DNA of 64,000 bases from Pseudomonas putida (GCF_028682635.1 NZ_JANHLK010000002.1:62001-126000), one strand, 5' to 3'. Counted from the stretch's first letter, positions 35,285 through 45,157 are shown. The notes: a model not told the origin generated them from the sequence alone. A program made the numbers and translations.

Positions 35285-35302
35285 ACTGTGTTTTTGTACA
35301 GT
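35285..35302. promoter_or_regulatory. Inverted repeat upstream of the XRE gene
   Basis: ACTGTGTTTTTGTACAGT: arms ACTGT and ACAGT with 8 bp between, about 40 bp before the XRE ATG (35246), in an AT-rich stretch. A candidate binding site for the XRE protein itself. Confidence 0.4.
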
Positions 35303-35379
35303 TGTTTTCGATCCGGATCAAACGCATTTTTCGATTTTTCTGTTTCATACCCCCATGGCCAGACGGAAGGTCACTGCCT

Positions 35380-36348
35380 TTATGGCTTGGATGACTCATC
35401 CAAAACTGGTGCCTCGCGTACGATAAAGTGATCCAGATTCTCGATATTGGCGCTGAACACCCCGAACGTCTGCTCGGGGTTTTTCTTGCTGGGCACCTGC
35501 CGCAACGCAGGCTGGACGCCATAAAAGAAGCAATACAATGGCTTCCCGCTCTCGATGGCGTGCTTGATTTCCTCCAGGAACGCCTTGCGTTTGCGGTAGC
35601 TGTCGATCAGCTTCTTGTTCAGGTAAACGTTGACCGAGTAGGGCGTCTTCTCGAACCAGACCTTCTTTTCGAAGTCGATGCGAAAGCTCTGGGTGTAGTC
35701 CTTGATCTGCTTGATCCTGCCCCAGTAAATCAGTCCCGGGTTGTCTTGCAGGTACTCGATCTTCTTGAAAAACGAGGCATAGGGCGCGGTGTGCTGGCCA
35801 ATCTTCAGCGGCATGCGCTTGAGCAGCGCCTTGTCCTCGAAGTTCGACACGAAACATTCCACCGGATGGGCGAAGACACTGGTCTTGTCCGGCGCCGACT
35901 CGCGGCCGGATTGCTCGACGCTGCTGATCGTCGATGCCGCTGCTGGCTCGGCTCCTTGCAGATCGGCAGCCACCGTCGGGTGCGACGGCTTGCGCACATA
36001 CTCACGCCGACTGAGTAACAATTCCGACGGGAAATGTTCCTCGCGACTGTCATCCGTTTCCTCGCCGACCGAAGCCGGGGTTTTCAGGCTTGCATAAGGA
36101 CAACCCGCGACATGCCGCGTACTCGGCAGATTCTTGAAGTGCGGCGTGCGCACGTAGTTGACGTTTTTGGCGTTGAACGTGCCCAAACCGTTCGCCGCAT
36201 CAAACGCCAGGCGACAGGCATCGTTGGGGCACTGGAAATGTTCCTGTGCGGAATCGAACGCCATCGACTCGTCGAAATTCAGGTCGCGCACGTCATAGAT
36301 CGACAGTTTTTCCTCGAGGCCGAGGCAATAGGCGAGGTCGAATTTCAT
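35380..36348 (-). CDS. Unknown protein with N-terminal zinc-ribbon-like CX4C...HX8HX3C motif
   Basis: 322 aa from ATG 36348, 4 bp after the CoA-transferase-like gene stop, so translationally coupled. The N-terminus has DLNFDESMAFDSAQEHFQCPNDACRLAF with C40 and C45, then H70, H79 and C83 (TRHVAGCPY), reminiscent of the CoiA-like or zinc-finger domains that read nucleic acids. A Ser/Pro-rich linker (105-170) leads to a C-terminal beta-rich domain (FVSNFEDKALLKRMPL to HFIVREAP), with KIEYLQDNPGLIYWGRIKQ. I do not recognise the C-terminal domain. No signal peptide. A role in nucleic acid binding is a guess from the zinc motif only. Confidence 0.65.
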   Translation of the reverse strand: MKFDLAYCLGLEEKLSIYDVRDLNFDESMAFDSAQEHFQCPNDACRLAFDAANGLGTFNAKNVNYVRTPHFKNLPSTRHVAGCPYASLKTPASVGEETDDSREEHFPSELLLSRREYVRKPSHPTVAADLQGAEPAAASTISSVEQSGRESAPDKTSVFAHPVECFVSNFEDKALLKRMPLKIGQHTAPYASFFKKIEYLQDNPGLIYWGRIKQIKDYTQSFRIDFEKKVWFEKTPYSVNVYLNKKLIDSYRKRKAFLEEIKHAIESGKPLYCFFYGVQPALRQVPSKKNPEQTFGVFSANIENLDHFIVREAPVLDESSKP

Positions 36349-36352
36349 GGGG

Positions 36353-37699
36353 TTACCACTGCGCCCGATGGGAACCCAGTTCAGACGCTGCAAGCGTCCA
36401 CTGCACGGGCGTCCCGGTGATCTTGAGCGGCACATGCAGGCGATGTGCCGGGCCCCATGGCGTCTGTTCGACCAGCATGCCCTGATCCTGTTCGTCTTCA
36501 GCCCGCAATGGCTCGGCGCTACCGGGACCCTGGTCGATCAACAGCTTCGCCGTACGCGCCAACGACAGCCGCGCCGAACCACCCAGGCCGTTGTTCAAGC
36601 GTTCTGCCAACAAGCGGATCGCACTGGCCGCCATCAGATACCCGGTGGCGTGATCGAGCGCCTGCAGTGGCAAGGGCGTCGGTTTGTCCGCCTGCTGGCT
36701 GAGCATGCCCGCGTGCGCGATGCCGCTGCTCATCTGCACCAGGCTGTCGAAGCCGCGACGGTTCTGCCACGGACCGCTCCAGCCGTAGGCGTTGAGGCAA
36801 ACGTCGATCAGGCCGGGGATCCGCTGCTGTCGTTCGGCGGCACCATACCCCAGGCGCTCCAGGGCATCGGCGCGGTAACCGTGGAGCACGATGTCGGCGT
36901 CCTTGAGCAGGCTTTCGAATACCTGGCGATCGGTTTGGTCGTGCAGATCCAGGCGTGCACAACGCTTGCCCAGCGTCATCTCCGGCACCACGCCCGGCTC
37001 GTTCCAGGAGGGTGGGTCGATGCGCAATACATCGGCGCCAAGGCCCGCGAGAAAGCGGCTGGCGACCGGGCCTGCGAGTACGCGGGTCAGGTCCAGCACC
37101 TTGATTCCGGCCAAGGGGCGCGCCACCGAACCTTGCCAGATTGTGTTCTGCGGAGTGTGGCCGGCGCTGAACTGAACCAGCGGTTCGGCGTTGACCGCGA
37201 GCCCTTGCGGATGGGCCTGCCACTGTTCCCACGTGCGCATTTCGGCGGCACAGCCACCGGCATCGACCACGGCCTGTTCCAGGTCAGTCCTGGCCCATTG
37301 CGCCACTTTAGCTGCCATCGACTTGCGGTCGATGCAAGCGCCCAGCACGGCTTCAGCGGCGGCGCGGTGATGGGGCGCATTGGTGTGCAGACGAATCCAG
37401 CCGTCCTTCGTGGCGTAGTCGCCAGCAATCGGGTCCCACAGTGGCGGGACCTTCCAGCCCAGCGGGCGGATCGAACTGGAAAACCAGAAGGAGGCCAGGC
37501 GCCGGTCGACTTCAAGGCCGGGCAAGCGTCCGGTTTGTTGATGCAGCAATTCGCTGACCGCCTGGCCGGCGGCGGCGATGCTGGCGCACGCCAGGTCGGT
37601 GACGGCGAACGCCGAGGGCAGGGCGCCGCTGGAGGTGAATGTCAGGGGGGTGAGCGGCAAGCCGAGTTCGGCTTGAATGGACGTGAGTAGATCAGTCAT
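36353..37699 (-). CDS. CaiB/BaiF-like CoA-transferase with its two halves in swapped order
   Basis: 448 aa. Family III CoA-transferases normally start with PLAGIRVLDLTRVLAGP. Here that motif (ARPLAGIKVLDLTRVLAGPVASRFLAGLGADVLRID) appears only at about residue 193, followed by the normal first-half sequence (DADIVLHGYRADALERLGYG, NRRGFDSLVQMSSGIA). Residues 85-170 (PIAGDYATKDGWIRLHTNAPHHRAAAEAVLG to TWEQWQAHPQG) match the family's usual C-terminal half. The protein thus looks circularly permuted. Substrate unknown. It is co-transcribed with the zinc-ribbon gene downstream. Confidence 0.8.
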   Translation of the reverse strand: MTDLLTSIQAELGLPLTPLTFTSSGALPSAFAVTDLACASIAAAGQAVSELLHQQTGRLPGLEVDRRLASFWFSSSIRPLGWKVPPLWDPIAGDYATKDGWIRLHTNAPHHRAAAEAVLGACIDRKSMAAKVAQWARTDLEQAVVDAGGCAAEMRTWEQWQAHPQGLAVNAEPLVQFSAGHTPQNTIWQGSVARPLAGIKVLDLTRVLAGPVASRFLAGLGADVLRIDPPSWNEPGVVPEMTLGKRCARLDLHDQTDRQVFESLLKDADIVLHGYRADALERLGYGAAERQQRIPGLIDVCLNAYGWSGPWQNRRGFDSLVQMSSGIAHAGMLSQQADKPTPLPLQALDHATGYLMAASAIRLLAERLNNGLGGSARLSLARTAKLLIDQGPGSAEPLRAEDEQDQGMLVEQTPWGPAHRLHVPLKITGTPVQWTLAASELGSHRAQW

Positions 37700-37763
37700 C
37701 GAAGGGCTCTCCGGAACGAGAGCCCGAGCATAAAACAAAAAAACCTCAGAGCTGATGAAAACC

Positions 37764-37840
37764 CCGTAGGAGCTGCCGAAGGCTGCGATCTTTTGATTTT
37801 TCAAGATCAAAAGATCGCAGCCTTCGGCAGCTCCTACAGG
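37764..37840. repeat. REP inverted repeat, GTAGGAGCTGCCGAAGGCTG type
   Basis: Inverted arms CGTAGGAGCTGCCGAAGGCT and their complement enclose ATCTTTTGAT. It is the same family as 11528 (with GAAGGC for GCAGGC), placed between two same-strand genes. Confidence 0.9.
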
Positions 37841-37846
37841 TAAGGA

Positions 37847-39985
37847 TCACACCCGGAACTGATCCATCAGTTTCATCTGCTGGGTGGTCAGGGCATTGAG
37901 CTGGCTGCTGATCTGCGCCGATTCGGTGGCTTGTCCGGTCAGGGTTTCGGTGACGGTACGGATCGCCGAGACGTTGCGGTTGACCTCTTCGGCCACGGCA
38001 CTTTGCTGTTCGGCGGCGCTGGCGATCTGCAGGTTCATGTCGCTGATCACCGTGACCGCGTCGCTGATCTTGCCCAAGGCCTGGACCGCTTGCTGGATCT
38101 GCCCGGCGTTGCTGTGGGCCTGGGTCTGGCTCGAGTGCATGGTGGCGACCACACCGCGGGTGCCGCTCTGGATGCGCTCGATCACCAGGCGAATCTCTTC
38201 CACCGAGTCCTGGGTGCGCTTGGCCAGGTTGCGCACTTCGTCGGCGACCACCGCAAAGCCGCGACCGCTCTCGCCGGCCCGGGCAGCTTCGATCGCCGCG
38301 TTGAGCGCCAGCAGGTTGGTCTGTTCGGCGATGCTGCGGATCACCTCCAGTACCGAGCCGATCTGCTCGCTGTTGACCGCCAATGCCTCGACTTCAGTCA
38401 CGGCCTTGCTGACTTCGTCGGCCAGTTGATTGATGTCGCGGGTGCTGCGCTCGATGATCTGCATGCCATCGCGGGCCGACTGATCGGCGCCCTTTGCCGC
38501 ACTGGCGGCGTTCGATGCGCTGTTGGCGACGTCGTGGGCGGTGGCGCTCATTTCATTGGACGCGGTGGCGACCTGGTCTATTTCGCGAAATTGCACCTGC
38601 ATGCCTTCGCTGGTCTGGCGGGCGATTTCCGAAGACTGGTCGGCGGTGCCGCGGGCATCGGTGATGCTCTGCTTGATCTGCGCGATGGTCGGCTGCAGCT
38701 TGTCGAGGAAACGGTTGAACCAGCTGACCAGCTCACCCAGTTCATCCTTCTTGCTGTAATGCAGGCGCTGGGTCAGGTCGCCGTCGCCACTGGCAATCGC
38801 CTTGAGCATCACGGCCACGCTATTGATCGGCCGGGTCACGCCTGACGCGGTCAGCCACATCAGCAGCAGGCCGAGCAGGCCGGCAACGACGGCGACCAGG
38901 ATCGCCTTGAGCGTGCCGCTTTGCTGGGCATCGTCGAGCACTGCTTGCAACTTCACCGAATCGGCCAGCAGCACTTGCTTGGGCAAGTCGATCACCACGC
39001 CCCAGGGCTTGGCGTCGGCAATCGGGCTGACCGGGTACACCGCGCGGATCAGGTCGCCCTGTTGAAGAATCTTCGGCGCACCGCCGGCCAGCGATTGCTG
39101 GATGTCCTTACCCTCTGCGCCCAGGGTGTCGCCGATGCTTTTGCCGACCTTGCCAGCGTCGACACTGTAGGCGGCGAGCACGCCCGTGCCGGAGACGATC
39201 AGCATGTGCCCGGCGTTGTTGAACAGCTCGCGCTGGGAGTCGAAGGCCGCGGCTTGCAGGGTGTCGAGGGCGATATCGATACCGACGACGCCGATGACCT
39301 TGCCATCCACCAGCAGCGGCAGGGAAATGGTGGTCATCAACACTTCCTTGTCCGCGACGGTGTCGGCGTACGGGTCCAGCAGGCAGGTACGCTTGCTGTC
39401 CCGGGGGCAGGTGTACCACACGTTGTAGGGTGTGCCGCTGAGGTTCAGGGTGGTCTTGGTCATGTCTTCTTCGACCATGATCGTGTTGAGTGCGGTCCCT
39501 GCGCTACGGCTCCAGTAAGAGGCGAAACGACCGATTTCGTTGGACTGGCGGGCGGCGTCTCCGACGAATTCGCTGTCCTTGCCATCCAGGCCATTGGGTT
39601 CGAACGCCAGCCAGATCCCCAGCACCTTGCCGTTGCGCTCGAAGGCGGTCTTCAGGCTCTGGTTGAGCTCCTCGCGCAGGGTGCCGGCGTCCAGCGAACG
39701 CTTGGCGGCCATGGTGCGCAGGTCCTTGATCTGGTCCGCCAGGGCGGTCACCACCGTCAGGGTTTCACCGAACGTCTTCTGCACCCGCACCGCTTGCTCG
39801 GCGGCCTTGGCCTGGAGCAGGTCTTGCACACTGTCGGTGAGCATTGTGCTGCTGGAAGCGCTGACCAGTTCATCGTTCTGATTGGTCTGGTAGAGGTTCA
39901 TGCCCACGATCGCTGCGACCACGCCAAGCAGGCACAGACCGGACAGCAGGACGATTTTCAGGCGGATGGACAGTGAGTCGAACAT
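37847..39985 (-). CDS. Methyl-accepting chemotaxis protein with periplasmic dCache domain
   Basis: 712 aa from ATG 39985. Two transmembrane helices (about 10-30 and 352-375) enclose a periplasmic domain of about 320 residues with Cache-type features ([55 protein letters not shown], the last being the Cache_1 signature). HAMP and coiled-coil signalling follow; the tip is [21 protein letters not shown]. It probably senses amino acids or organic acids by its Cache domain (PctA-like architecture). The ligand is not readable. Confidence 0.93.
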   Translation of the reverse strand: MFDSLSIRLKIVLLSGLCLLGVVAAIVGMNLYQTNQNDELVSASSSTMLTDSVQDLLQAKAAEQAVRVQKTFGETLTVVTALADQIKDLRTMAAKRSLDAGTLREELNQSLKTAFERNGKVLGIWLAFEPNGLDGKDSEFVGDAARQSNEIGRFASYWSRSAGTALNTIMVEEDMTKTTLNLSGTPYNVWYTCPRDSKRTCLLDPYADTVADKEVLMTTISLPLLVDGKVIGVVGIDIALDTLQAAAFDSQRELFNNAGHMLIVSGTGVLAAYSVDAGKVGKSIGDTLGAEGKDIQQSLAGGAPKILQQGDLIRAVYPVSPIADAKPWGVVIDLPKQVLLADSVKLQAVLDDAQQSGTLKAILVAVVAGLLGLLLMWLTASGVTRPINSVAVMLKAIASGDGDLTQRLHYSKKDELGELVSWFNRFLDKLQPTIAQIKQSITDARGTADQSSEIARQTSEGMQVQFREIDQVATASNEMSATAHDVANSASNAASAAKGADQSARDGMQIIERSTRDINQLADEVSKAVTEVEALAVNSEQIGSVLEVIRSIAEQTNLLALNAAIEAARAGESGRGFAVVADEVRNLAKRTQDSVEEIRLVIERIQSGTRGVVATMHSSQTQAHSNAGQIQQAVQALGKISDAVTVISDMNLQIASAAEQQSAVAEEVNRNVSAIRTVTETLTGQATESAQISSQLNALTTQQMKLMDQFRV

Positions 39986-40182
39986 GGGGCGAGCTCGCGA
40001 ATGGATGAGAGGTTGGCTGTGAGCCATGGCGGCTCGACACGCCAAATCCATTTAGCGCCATTCCAGCACATCGGCGGGGGGGACAGATTGCATGAGTGGG
40101 CTGCCGACGAACGGTCATGTTTGAACGTTTGCGCGGGGGAATGTGCCGAAAAGCCGGTGAAAAACGGGGAAGTTTGTCGGCG

Positions 40183-40563
40183 TTATGCCAGTGATTCCGG
40201 TCGCGACCAGATCCACAGGTTGCCCAGGCTCATGCCGGCAATCGCCAGGTAGATCGGCCAGCCATGATCGAGCATCACCAGCATGAGCCCGGCACATAAC
40301 AGCATGCTGACAGTGGCGCTGACCTTGGCCCGGCGCGCAATGATTTTGCCGTTGCGCCAGTTACTGAGAATGGGCCCGAACAGCCGATGGTTTTCCAGCC
40401 AGGCACTCAGGCGCGGTGAGCTTCGGGTGGCAGCCCAGGCGGCCAGCAGGATGAATTCGGTGGTCGGCAGGCCGGGTATGACAATGGCGACCAGGCCGAT
40501 GCCGAGGCTGACGTAGGCCAGCAGGCCGAAGAGGAAGCGGGCGAGTTTGGAGGAGGCAGGCAT
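40183..40563 (-). CDS. YbaN-family (DUF454) inner-membrane protein
   Basis: 126 aa from ATG 40563. Two hydrophobic segments (FLFGLLAYVSLGIGLVAIVIPGLPTTEFILLAAWAATRSS and the C-terminal pair) include the family motif GLPTTEFILLAAWAATRSSPRLSAWLENHRLFGPILSNWRNGKII. Function unknown. It lies downstream of the heme oxygenase gene on the same strand, separated by a REPIN. Confidence 0.85.
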   Translation of the reverse strand: MPASSKLARFLFGLLAYVSLGIGLVAIVIPGLPTTEFILLAAWAATRSSPRLSAWLENHRLFGPILSNWRNGKIIARRAKVSATVSMLLCAGLMLVMLDHGWPIYLAIAGMSLGNLWIWSRPESLA

Positions 40564-40600
40564 GGGGCGCTTGATCAGAATTCTTTGGACTGACTCGGTC

Positions 40601-40695
40601 CCCTGTGGGAGCGGGCTTGCTCGCGAAGGCGGTGTGTCAGGCGACATTGATATCACTGACACGACGCCTTCGCGAGCAAGCCCGCTCCCACAGGG
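40601..40695. repeat. REPIN between ybaN-like and heme oxygenase genes
   Basis: Two standard inverted arms, CTGTGGGAGCGGGCTTGCTC and complement, with a short spacer containing GACATTGATATCACTGACAC. Confidence 0.92.
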
Positions 40696-40708
40696 GAGGG
40701 GTGGGGTG

Positions 40709-41317
40709 TCAGGCGATTTCCGGGGTGGTGGCGTACGCTTGTTCCAGCAATACCGTGAAGCGGTTGAAGGCGTCGATGGCGCCTTTGTCCAGTTCGGCTT
40801 CTTCCTCTGCGCTGAGTTTCAGTTCATCGAGGGTCTTGACGAAATTTTTCCAGCCTTGCGCGCGGCCACCTTCAGGTTCGCCAAGGTGGCGGGCGCCGAA
40901 GGTTTCGCTCAGGCCTAGGCCCACGGCACGCTTGATCAGGAACGCTGCGCCCAGCTTCGAGCCTTCGGAGACGAAAAGCCAGCCCAGGGCCTGGGCCTTG
41001 CTCGGGTTTTGCAGCGCACCGGCCACGGGCGCCGGAACTTCGGTGTCGAGGTCTGCCAGGTCGGCCTTGGCTGCATCGGCACGGCATCGGGCCGGCAGGT
41101 CCGGGACGATGGCTGTCAGTTCGGCATCGTTGTACAGCGCCACCAGCTCCGATTGGAACAGGTATTGCGCCACCACAAAACGGGCGAAGTTGGCCTGGGT
41201 TTCAAAGGGTGCGTGGGCTTTGACCAGTGCATCGAGCTTGCTGTGGGGCTCGTTGGTGACCTGGTTCAAGCGTTGCGAGCGCAGGGTGGGGCGTTGGGCG
41301 GTGTCCTGGGTGGTCAT
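40709..41317 (-). CDS. hemO: Heme oxygenase (biliverdin-producing)
   Basis: 202-aa bacterial heme oxygenase of the PigA/HemO type. The proximal heme ligand is H25 in NEPHSKLDALVKAHAPFETQANFARFVVAQYLFQ. The distal GWLFVSEGSKLGAAFLIKRAVGLGL helix has the glycine-rich kink, with FGARHLGEPEGGRAQGWKNF after it. It opens heme to biliverdin, CO and iron. Gene order oxygenase-receptor-FecR-FecI on one strand supports a heme acquisition role. The symbol pigA is also used; regiochemistry cannot be read. Confidence 0.92.
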   Translation of the reverse strand: MTTQDTAQRPTLRSQRLNQVTNEPHSKLDALVKAHAPFETQANFARFVVAQYLFQSELVALYNDAELTAIVPDLPARCRADAAKADLADLDTEVPAPVAGALQNPSKAQALGWLFVSEGSKLGAAFLIKRAVGLGLSETFGARHLGEPEGGRAQGWKNFVKTLDELKLSAEEEAELDKGAIDAFNRFTVLLEQAYATTPEIA

Positions 41318-41428
41318 GGCAAATCCTTTAAAAGAAGAGGCGCTTGGTAACGAGACGAATGAGCAGGCGCGTGACAGTAAAAAATCCTCACCGGGCGGCT
41401 ATCAGAGCGCCGCCCGGTGTGCACAGGT

Positions 41429-44020
41429 TCAGATGTCCCAGACCAGATTGATCGCGAAGTTGCGTCCAGGCTGAGTCAGGCGATCGAGGTTGGCCGGTTG
41501 CGTCACCGACGCTTCGCCGACGTTGTCGTAGCCACGCACGTCATCCCACAGCCAGTACTTCTTGTCGGTCAGGTTGTAGACGCCGCCGCTGACGGTCACG
41601 TCGTCGGTGACCTTGTAGTAGGCGCTCAGGTCGAGAATGCCGAAGCCCGGGGTCTTGAACTGGCTGCTGACGCCGTCCGGAGACTTGAAGTTGCTGTCGT
41701 CGACGCGGTCCTTCTTTTTCACCAGAGTCCAGCTGAGCAGGCCGCCGTAATGGTCCTGGTCATAACCGAGGCCGAACACGCCGGTCAGTGGATTGACACT
41801 GTTGATCGGCTCGCCGTTGTCGTTGTTGCGACCGTAGGCGTAGGCCACCGAGCCCTGGGTATAGAGGCCTTGGGGGGCGCCAAAGGCGTCGAGGTTCAGG
41901 CGGCCCTTGACCTCCGCACCCTTGATGGTGGCGTGCTTGATGTTGGCGCTCTGGAAGGTCGGTTCGTCGTAGCCCGGGGTGACCGCGTCTTCGTTGATGA
42001 AGTCGCGGTACTTGTTATAGAACACCGCCACATCGAAGGAGCCCTGCTCGAAGTTGCCCCGCAGGCCGGTCTCGTAGCTCTGGCTTTTTTCCGGGTCCAG
42101 GTCCGGGTTCGGTTCCACCCGGTAGCCGGTAGCGGAGTTTTCAAAGCGCCCGTACAGCGCCTTGGCGGTCGGGGTGCGGAACCCTTCGGCGTACTGGCCA
42201 TACCAGGTGTAGTTTTCCGTCAGGGCATAGGTCAGGCCGAATTTGGGCGAGACTTTGTGCCAGGTCTTGTTGCCGTCGCTGACGGTACCAAGGCCGTCCG
42301 GGTCCACGGTGTTGAGGAACTCCTGGGTGATGTCCGGCTTGAGTTCGGTGTAGTCGTAGCGCAGGCCGGGCAGGAAGGTCCAGTCGTTCCAGCTGATCTG
42401 GTCCTGTGCGAACAGGCTGTAGGTGTTGATGGTCGGGTCCGGGAAGTCGCTGGATTTCTTCAGCACGTCCGCCGGGCTGGGAGCACCGATGGCGGTGCAG
42501 CCGCGACCGACCGCCAGGCAGGTGGCGTTGCCGCTGCGTGAGCCGGTGACTTTCTGCTGCTTGAGGGTAGTGCCGTAGGTCAGAAGGTGTTCGGTGTCGG
42601 CAATGCTGAAGCCCTTCTCAAATTGGGCGTCGAAGACCCACTGCTTTTCTTCGTAGACCGTGTCCCGGGTACGCAACACCTTGCGGGTGATCGGGAAGTA
42701 GACCTCGTCAGTGCTCTGGTCGGTCTTGGCGATCTGGTGGTTCAGGCTCCACTTGACGTTATCCACCAACAGGCTGTCGAGCGCGAAGCTGTGCTCCAGG
42801 CCGAAGCGTTCACGGGTAATGGTGTCGTTGCCGGTACGCGACTGGTACATGCCGCCGGGCAGGATGCTGTCGGGAATGGTCGGCGCGCCTGCAAAGTAAG
42901 GACCGCCATAGGCGCTTTTCTGATCGGTGTCGCGATCGTCCTTGTATTTCTCGTAGGTCAGGCCCAGGCGTGCATCGTCCTTGTAGTTCCAGCCGAGCTT
43001 GGCCAGCACGTTGGTGGCGCGCACATCTTCAGGGTTGGCGGCGGTGCGGGTCAGGCCGGTGCTGTTGTTGCTGCCGTAGGATTCGGTTTCATGACCGTCG
43101 CGCTGGCTGTAGTGCAGCAGGCCGTCGAACTGGTCGGCGCGACCGGCCACGGTGGCGGATTTCAGCCAGCTTTCGTCCGCGGAGCTGTAGCCGGTCTTCA
43201 GGCGGGCACCGACGTCCTGGCCTGGCTTGATGATGTCGTCCGGGTCCAGGGTGTAGTAGCTGACGGCACCACCGATGGCGTTGCTGCCGTAGAGCACCGA
43301 AGCCGGACCGCGAAGGATTTCCACGCGCTTGATGATCTCGGGGTCGACGTAGTTGCGCTGGGTCTTGGCGTAGGGACCGTTGAAGAAACCGTTGGGAATC
43401 TCGACACCGTCGATCTGGGTCAGAACTCGGTTTCCGTCGATGCCGCGGATGTTGTAGCCGCTGATCCCGCCACGGGTACCGGCACCACCCACCGAAACGC
43501 CTGGCTCGTAGCGCACCAGGTCCTTGATGGTGTTGACGTTGTTGCGGTCCAGCTCTTCACGGGTGTGGACGGTGACGGTGCTGGGGACGCTGTTCACGTC
43601 CTGCTCGTTACGCGTGGCGCTGATCGTCACCTGTTGCAGGTTCAGGGTGCCGGCATTGCTGCGGCGCTCCAGCACGATGTTGTTGCTGCCCAGTTTTCGA
43701 TAGCTCAGGTTGGTCCCCACCAACAGGCGATCCAGGGCTTTTTCCGGGGGCAGCGAGCCGCGCACGCCCGGCGACGACACACCTTCTGCCAGTTCTGCCG
43801 GCAAGCCCACTTGCCAACCTGTCACGGCGGTAAAGGCATTGAGTGCCGAGACCAGCGGCTGTGGCGCAATGGTGAACGCGTAATCGCCCATTTTGCGCGA
43901 CGGCTGCTCGGCTGCAGTGGCGGCCATGACCGGTGCAGTACCGGCCATCAGGATGGCGGCGGTCAGCAGCGACAGTACGCGGGAAGGTGAAGAGGCTGGG
44001 CGGGTAAGGCGAGAGGACAT
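41429..44020 (-). CDS. hxuA: TonB-dependent heme receptor of the Hxu type, with signalling (STN) domain
   Basis: 863 aa from ATG 44020 with GGAG upstream. A signal peptide is followed by an STN domain (about 45-115: MGDYAFTIAPQPLVSALNAF, SYRKLGSNNIVLER) that contacts the FecR protein. The plug begins VTISATRNEQDVNSVPST. The barrel has GFRTPTAKALYGRFENSATGYRVEPNPDLDPEKSQSYE, typical of heme receptors (FRAP and NPDL boxes). It ends in the aromatic residue pattern NFAINLVWDI. It transports heme across the outer membrane and signals to FecR and FecI. Identity with the P. aeruginosa Hxu system is by gene order and family, not proven. Confidence 0.85.
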   Translation of the reverse strand: MSSRLTRPASSPSRVLSLLTAAILMAGTAPVMAATAAEQPSRKMGDYAFTIAPQPLVSALNAFTAVTGWQVGLPAELAEGVSSPGVRGSLPPEKALDRLLVGTNLSYRKLGSNNIVLERRSNAGTLNLQQVTISATRNEQDVNSVPSTVTVHTREELDRNNVNTIKDLVRYEPGVSVGGAGTRGGISGYNIRGIDGNRVLTQIDGVEIPNGFFNGPYAKTQRNYVDPEIIKRVEILRGPASVLYGSNAIGGAVSYYTLDPDDIIKPGQDVGARLKTGYSSADESWLKSATVAGRADQFDGLLHYSQRDGHETESYGSNNSTGLTRTAANPEDVRATNVLAKLGWNYKDDARLGLTYEKYKDDRDTDQKSAYGGPYFAGAPTIPDSILPGGMYQSRTGNDTITRERFGLEHSFALDSLLVDNVKWSLNHQIAKTDQSTDEVYFPITRKVLRTRDTVYEEKQWVFDAQFEKGFSIADTEHLLTYGTTLKQQKVTGSRSGNATCLAVGRGCTAIGAPSPADVLKKSSDFPDPTINTYSLFAQDQISWNDWTFLPGLRYDYTELKPDITQEFLNTVDPDGLGTVSDGNKTWHKVSPKFGLTYALTENYTWYGQYAEGFRTPTAKALYGRFENSATGYRVEPNPDLDPEKSQSYETGLRGNFEQGSFDVAVFYNKYRDFINEDAVTPGYDEPTFQSANIKHATIKGAEVKGRLNLDAFGAPQGLYTQGSVAYAYGRNNDNGEPINSVNPLTGVFGLGYDQDHYGGLLSWTLVKKKDRVDDSNFKSPDGVSSQFKTPGFGILDLSAYYKVTDDVTVSGGVYNLTDKKYWLWDDVRGYDNVGEASVTQPANLDRLTQPGRNFAINLVWDI

Positions 44021-44141
44021 CGATAGCGCTCCGTGTCGCACGAATCTTTATAGGTGCTGATTGGCATCAAGGATGCGAATCAATTGCATTGGCTATAACG
44101 AGACGTACGAGCTTCGGCTATCGAGTAAAAATAATTCTCAT

Positions 44142-45107
44142 TCAGTTCAAGATGACCAGTGCCGGGAATTCCTGGAGCCGGGCCGATGTGATGTGCGCCA
44201 GGGAGCGGACCACGTCCAGCGGCTGGTCGAGACGGTAGTTTCCGGTCACGGCGACATCAGCCAACTGCTCGTTGTTGTTGATGATCCAGCCCGGATAGTA
44301 GCGACGCAATTCCGCCAGCACCTGGCTCAGCGGGCAGTTTTCAAATACCAGGCGGCCCTGGACCCAGGCCAGGTCGGTGGCTGCATCCAGTTTGGCCGGG
44401 CGGTCGAAACCGTTGGGGCCGATGCGGATGCTTTCCCCAGCGGTCAGGCGTACCAGGGCGTTGTCGCCGCTGGCGCGCAAGTCGACATCCCCTCGCTGCA
44501 CCCGAACCTGGGTCACTCCGTCGAGGTAACGCACGGCAAACGCGGTATCGCGGACACTCGCCGTAACTCGCCCGGCGTCGATTTCCAGCGGCAGGCCGCG
44601 ATGGGGCTGCACGTCGAAAAACGCCTCGCCCTGATACAGGCGGGCCACGCGCTTCTGATCGTTGATGGTGCTGGATAAGGCCGAGTTGGTGTTGAGCAGG
44701 ACTTGCGAGCCGTCCTCCAGTTGCAGGCGCTGGCGCTCACCGACCACGGTCAGGTGATCGGCCTGCAGGCGCATGGGCAGATTGCTGAAACTGAACAAAC
44801 CGAGGATCAGCACGGCGGCCGTGGCCAGGGGTTTCCAGTGCGGACGCAGGCGCGACAGCACGCTGACTTTTGTGGGCTGCGTTGCCAGGGTTTGCGCGCA
44901 TTGGGTGACTGGCGCACCGTTCCAGATCGCCTGGGCCCTGGCAAACGCTTCGGCGTGCGCCGGGTCGGCCGCGAGCCATTGGTGGAACTGGCGGGTCTGC
45001 TCTTCGCTCGGGCTGTCCAGCACGATCAGCCAGTCCAGGGCCTGGTCCATCGCCTCGGCTGTAGCCTGCGCCGGGGCAGGCGAAGGGGCGCGGTGGGTGT
45101 CCGTCAC
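44142..45107 (-). CDS. hxuR: FecR-family anti-sigma regulator
   Basis: About 321 aa. The N-terminal cytosolic domain (ALDWLIVLDSPSEEQTRQFHQWLAADPAHAEAFARA, the DUF4880-type) captures the sigma factor. One transmembrane helix (WKPLATAAVLILGLFSFSNL) follows. The periplasmic FecR domain contains LQLEDGSQVLLNTNSALSSTINDQKRVARLYQGEAFFDV and a C-terminal STN-like half. The start is ambiguous: GTG 45107 (MTDTHRAP) is preferred, TTG 45143 is possible. It relays the heme signal from the receptor to the ECF sigma. Confidence 0.85.
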   Translation of the reverse strand: MTDTHRAPSPAPAQATAEAMDQALDWLIVLDSPSEEQTRQFHQWLAADPAHAEAFARAQAIWNGAPVTQCAQTLATQPTKVSVLSRLRPHWKPLATAAVLILGLFSFSNLPMRLQADHLTVVGERQRLQLEDGSQVLLNTNSALSSTINDQKRVARLYQGEAFFDVQPHRGLPLEIDAGRVTASVRDTAFAVRYLDGVTQVRVQRGDVDLRASGDNALVRLTAGESIRIGPNGFDRPAKLDAATDLAWVQGRLVFENCPLSQVLAELRRYYPGWIINNNEQLADVAVTGNYRLDQPLDVVRSLAHITSARLQEFPALVILN

Positions 45108-45157
45108 GGTGTTTACTCGGAAGGTTGAGAGATGCAGTTTCAAGCTTCAAGCTACAT

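Noticed and set aside
34929..36348. Toxin-antitoxin or restriction-like island around the XRE gene
   Set aside because: The XRE protein has no toxin partner and the zinc-ribbon gene belongs with the transferase gene; base composition is mostly ordinary.
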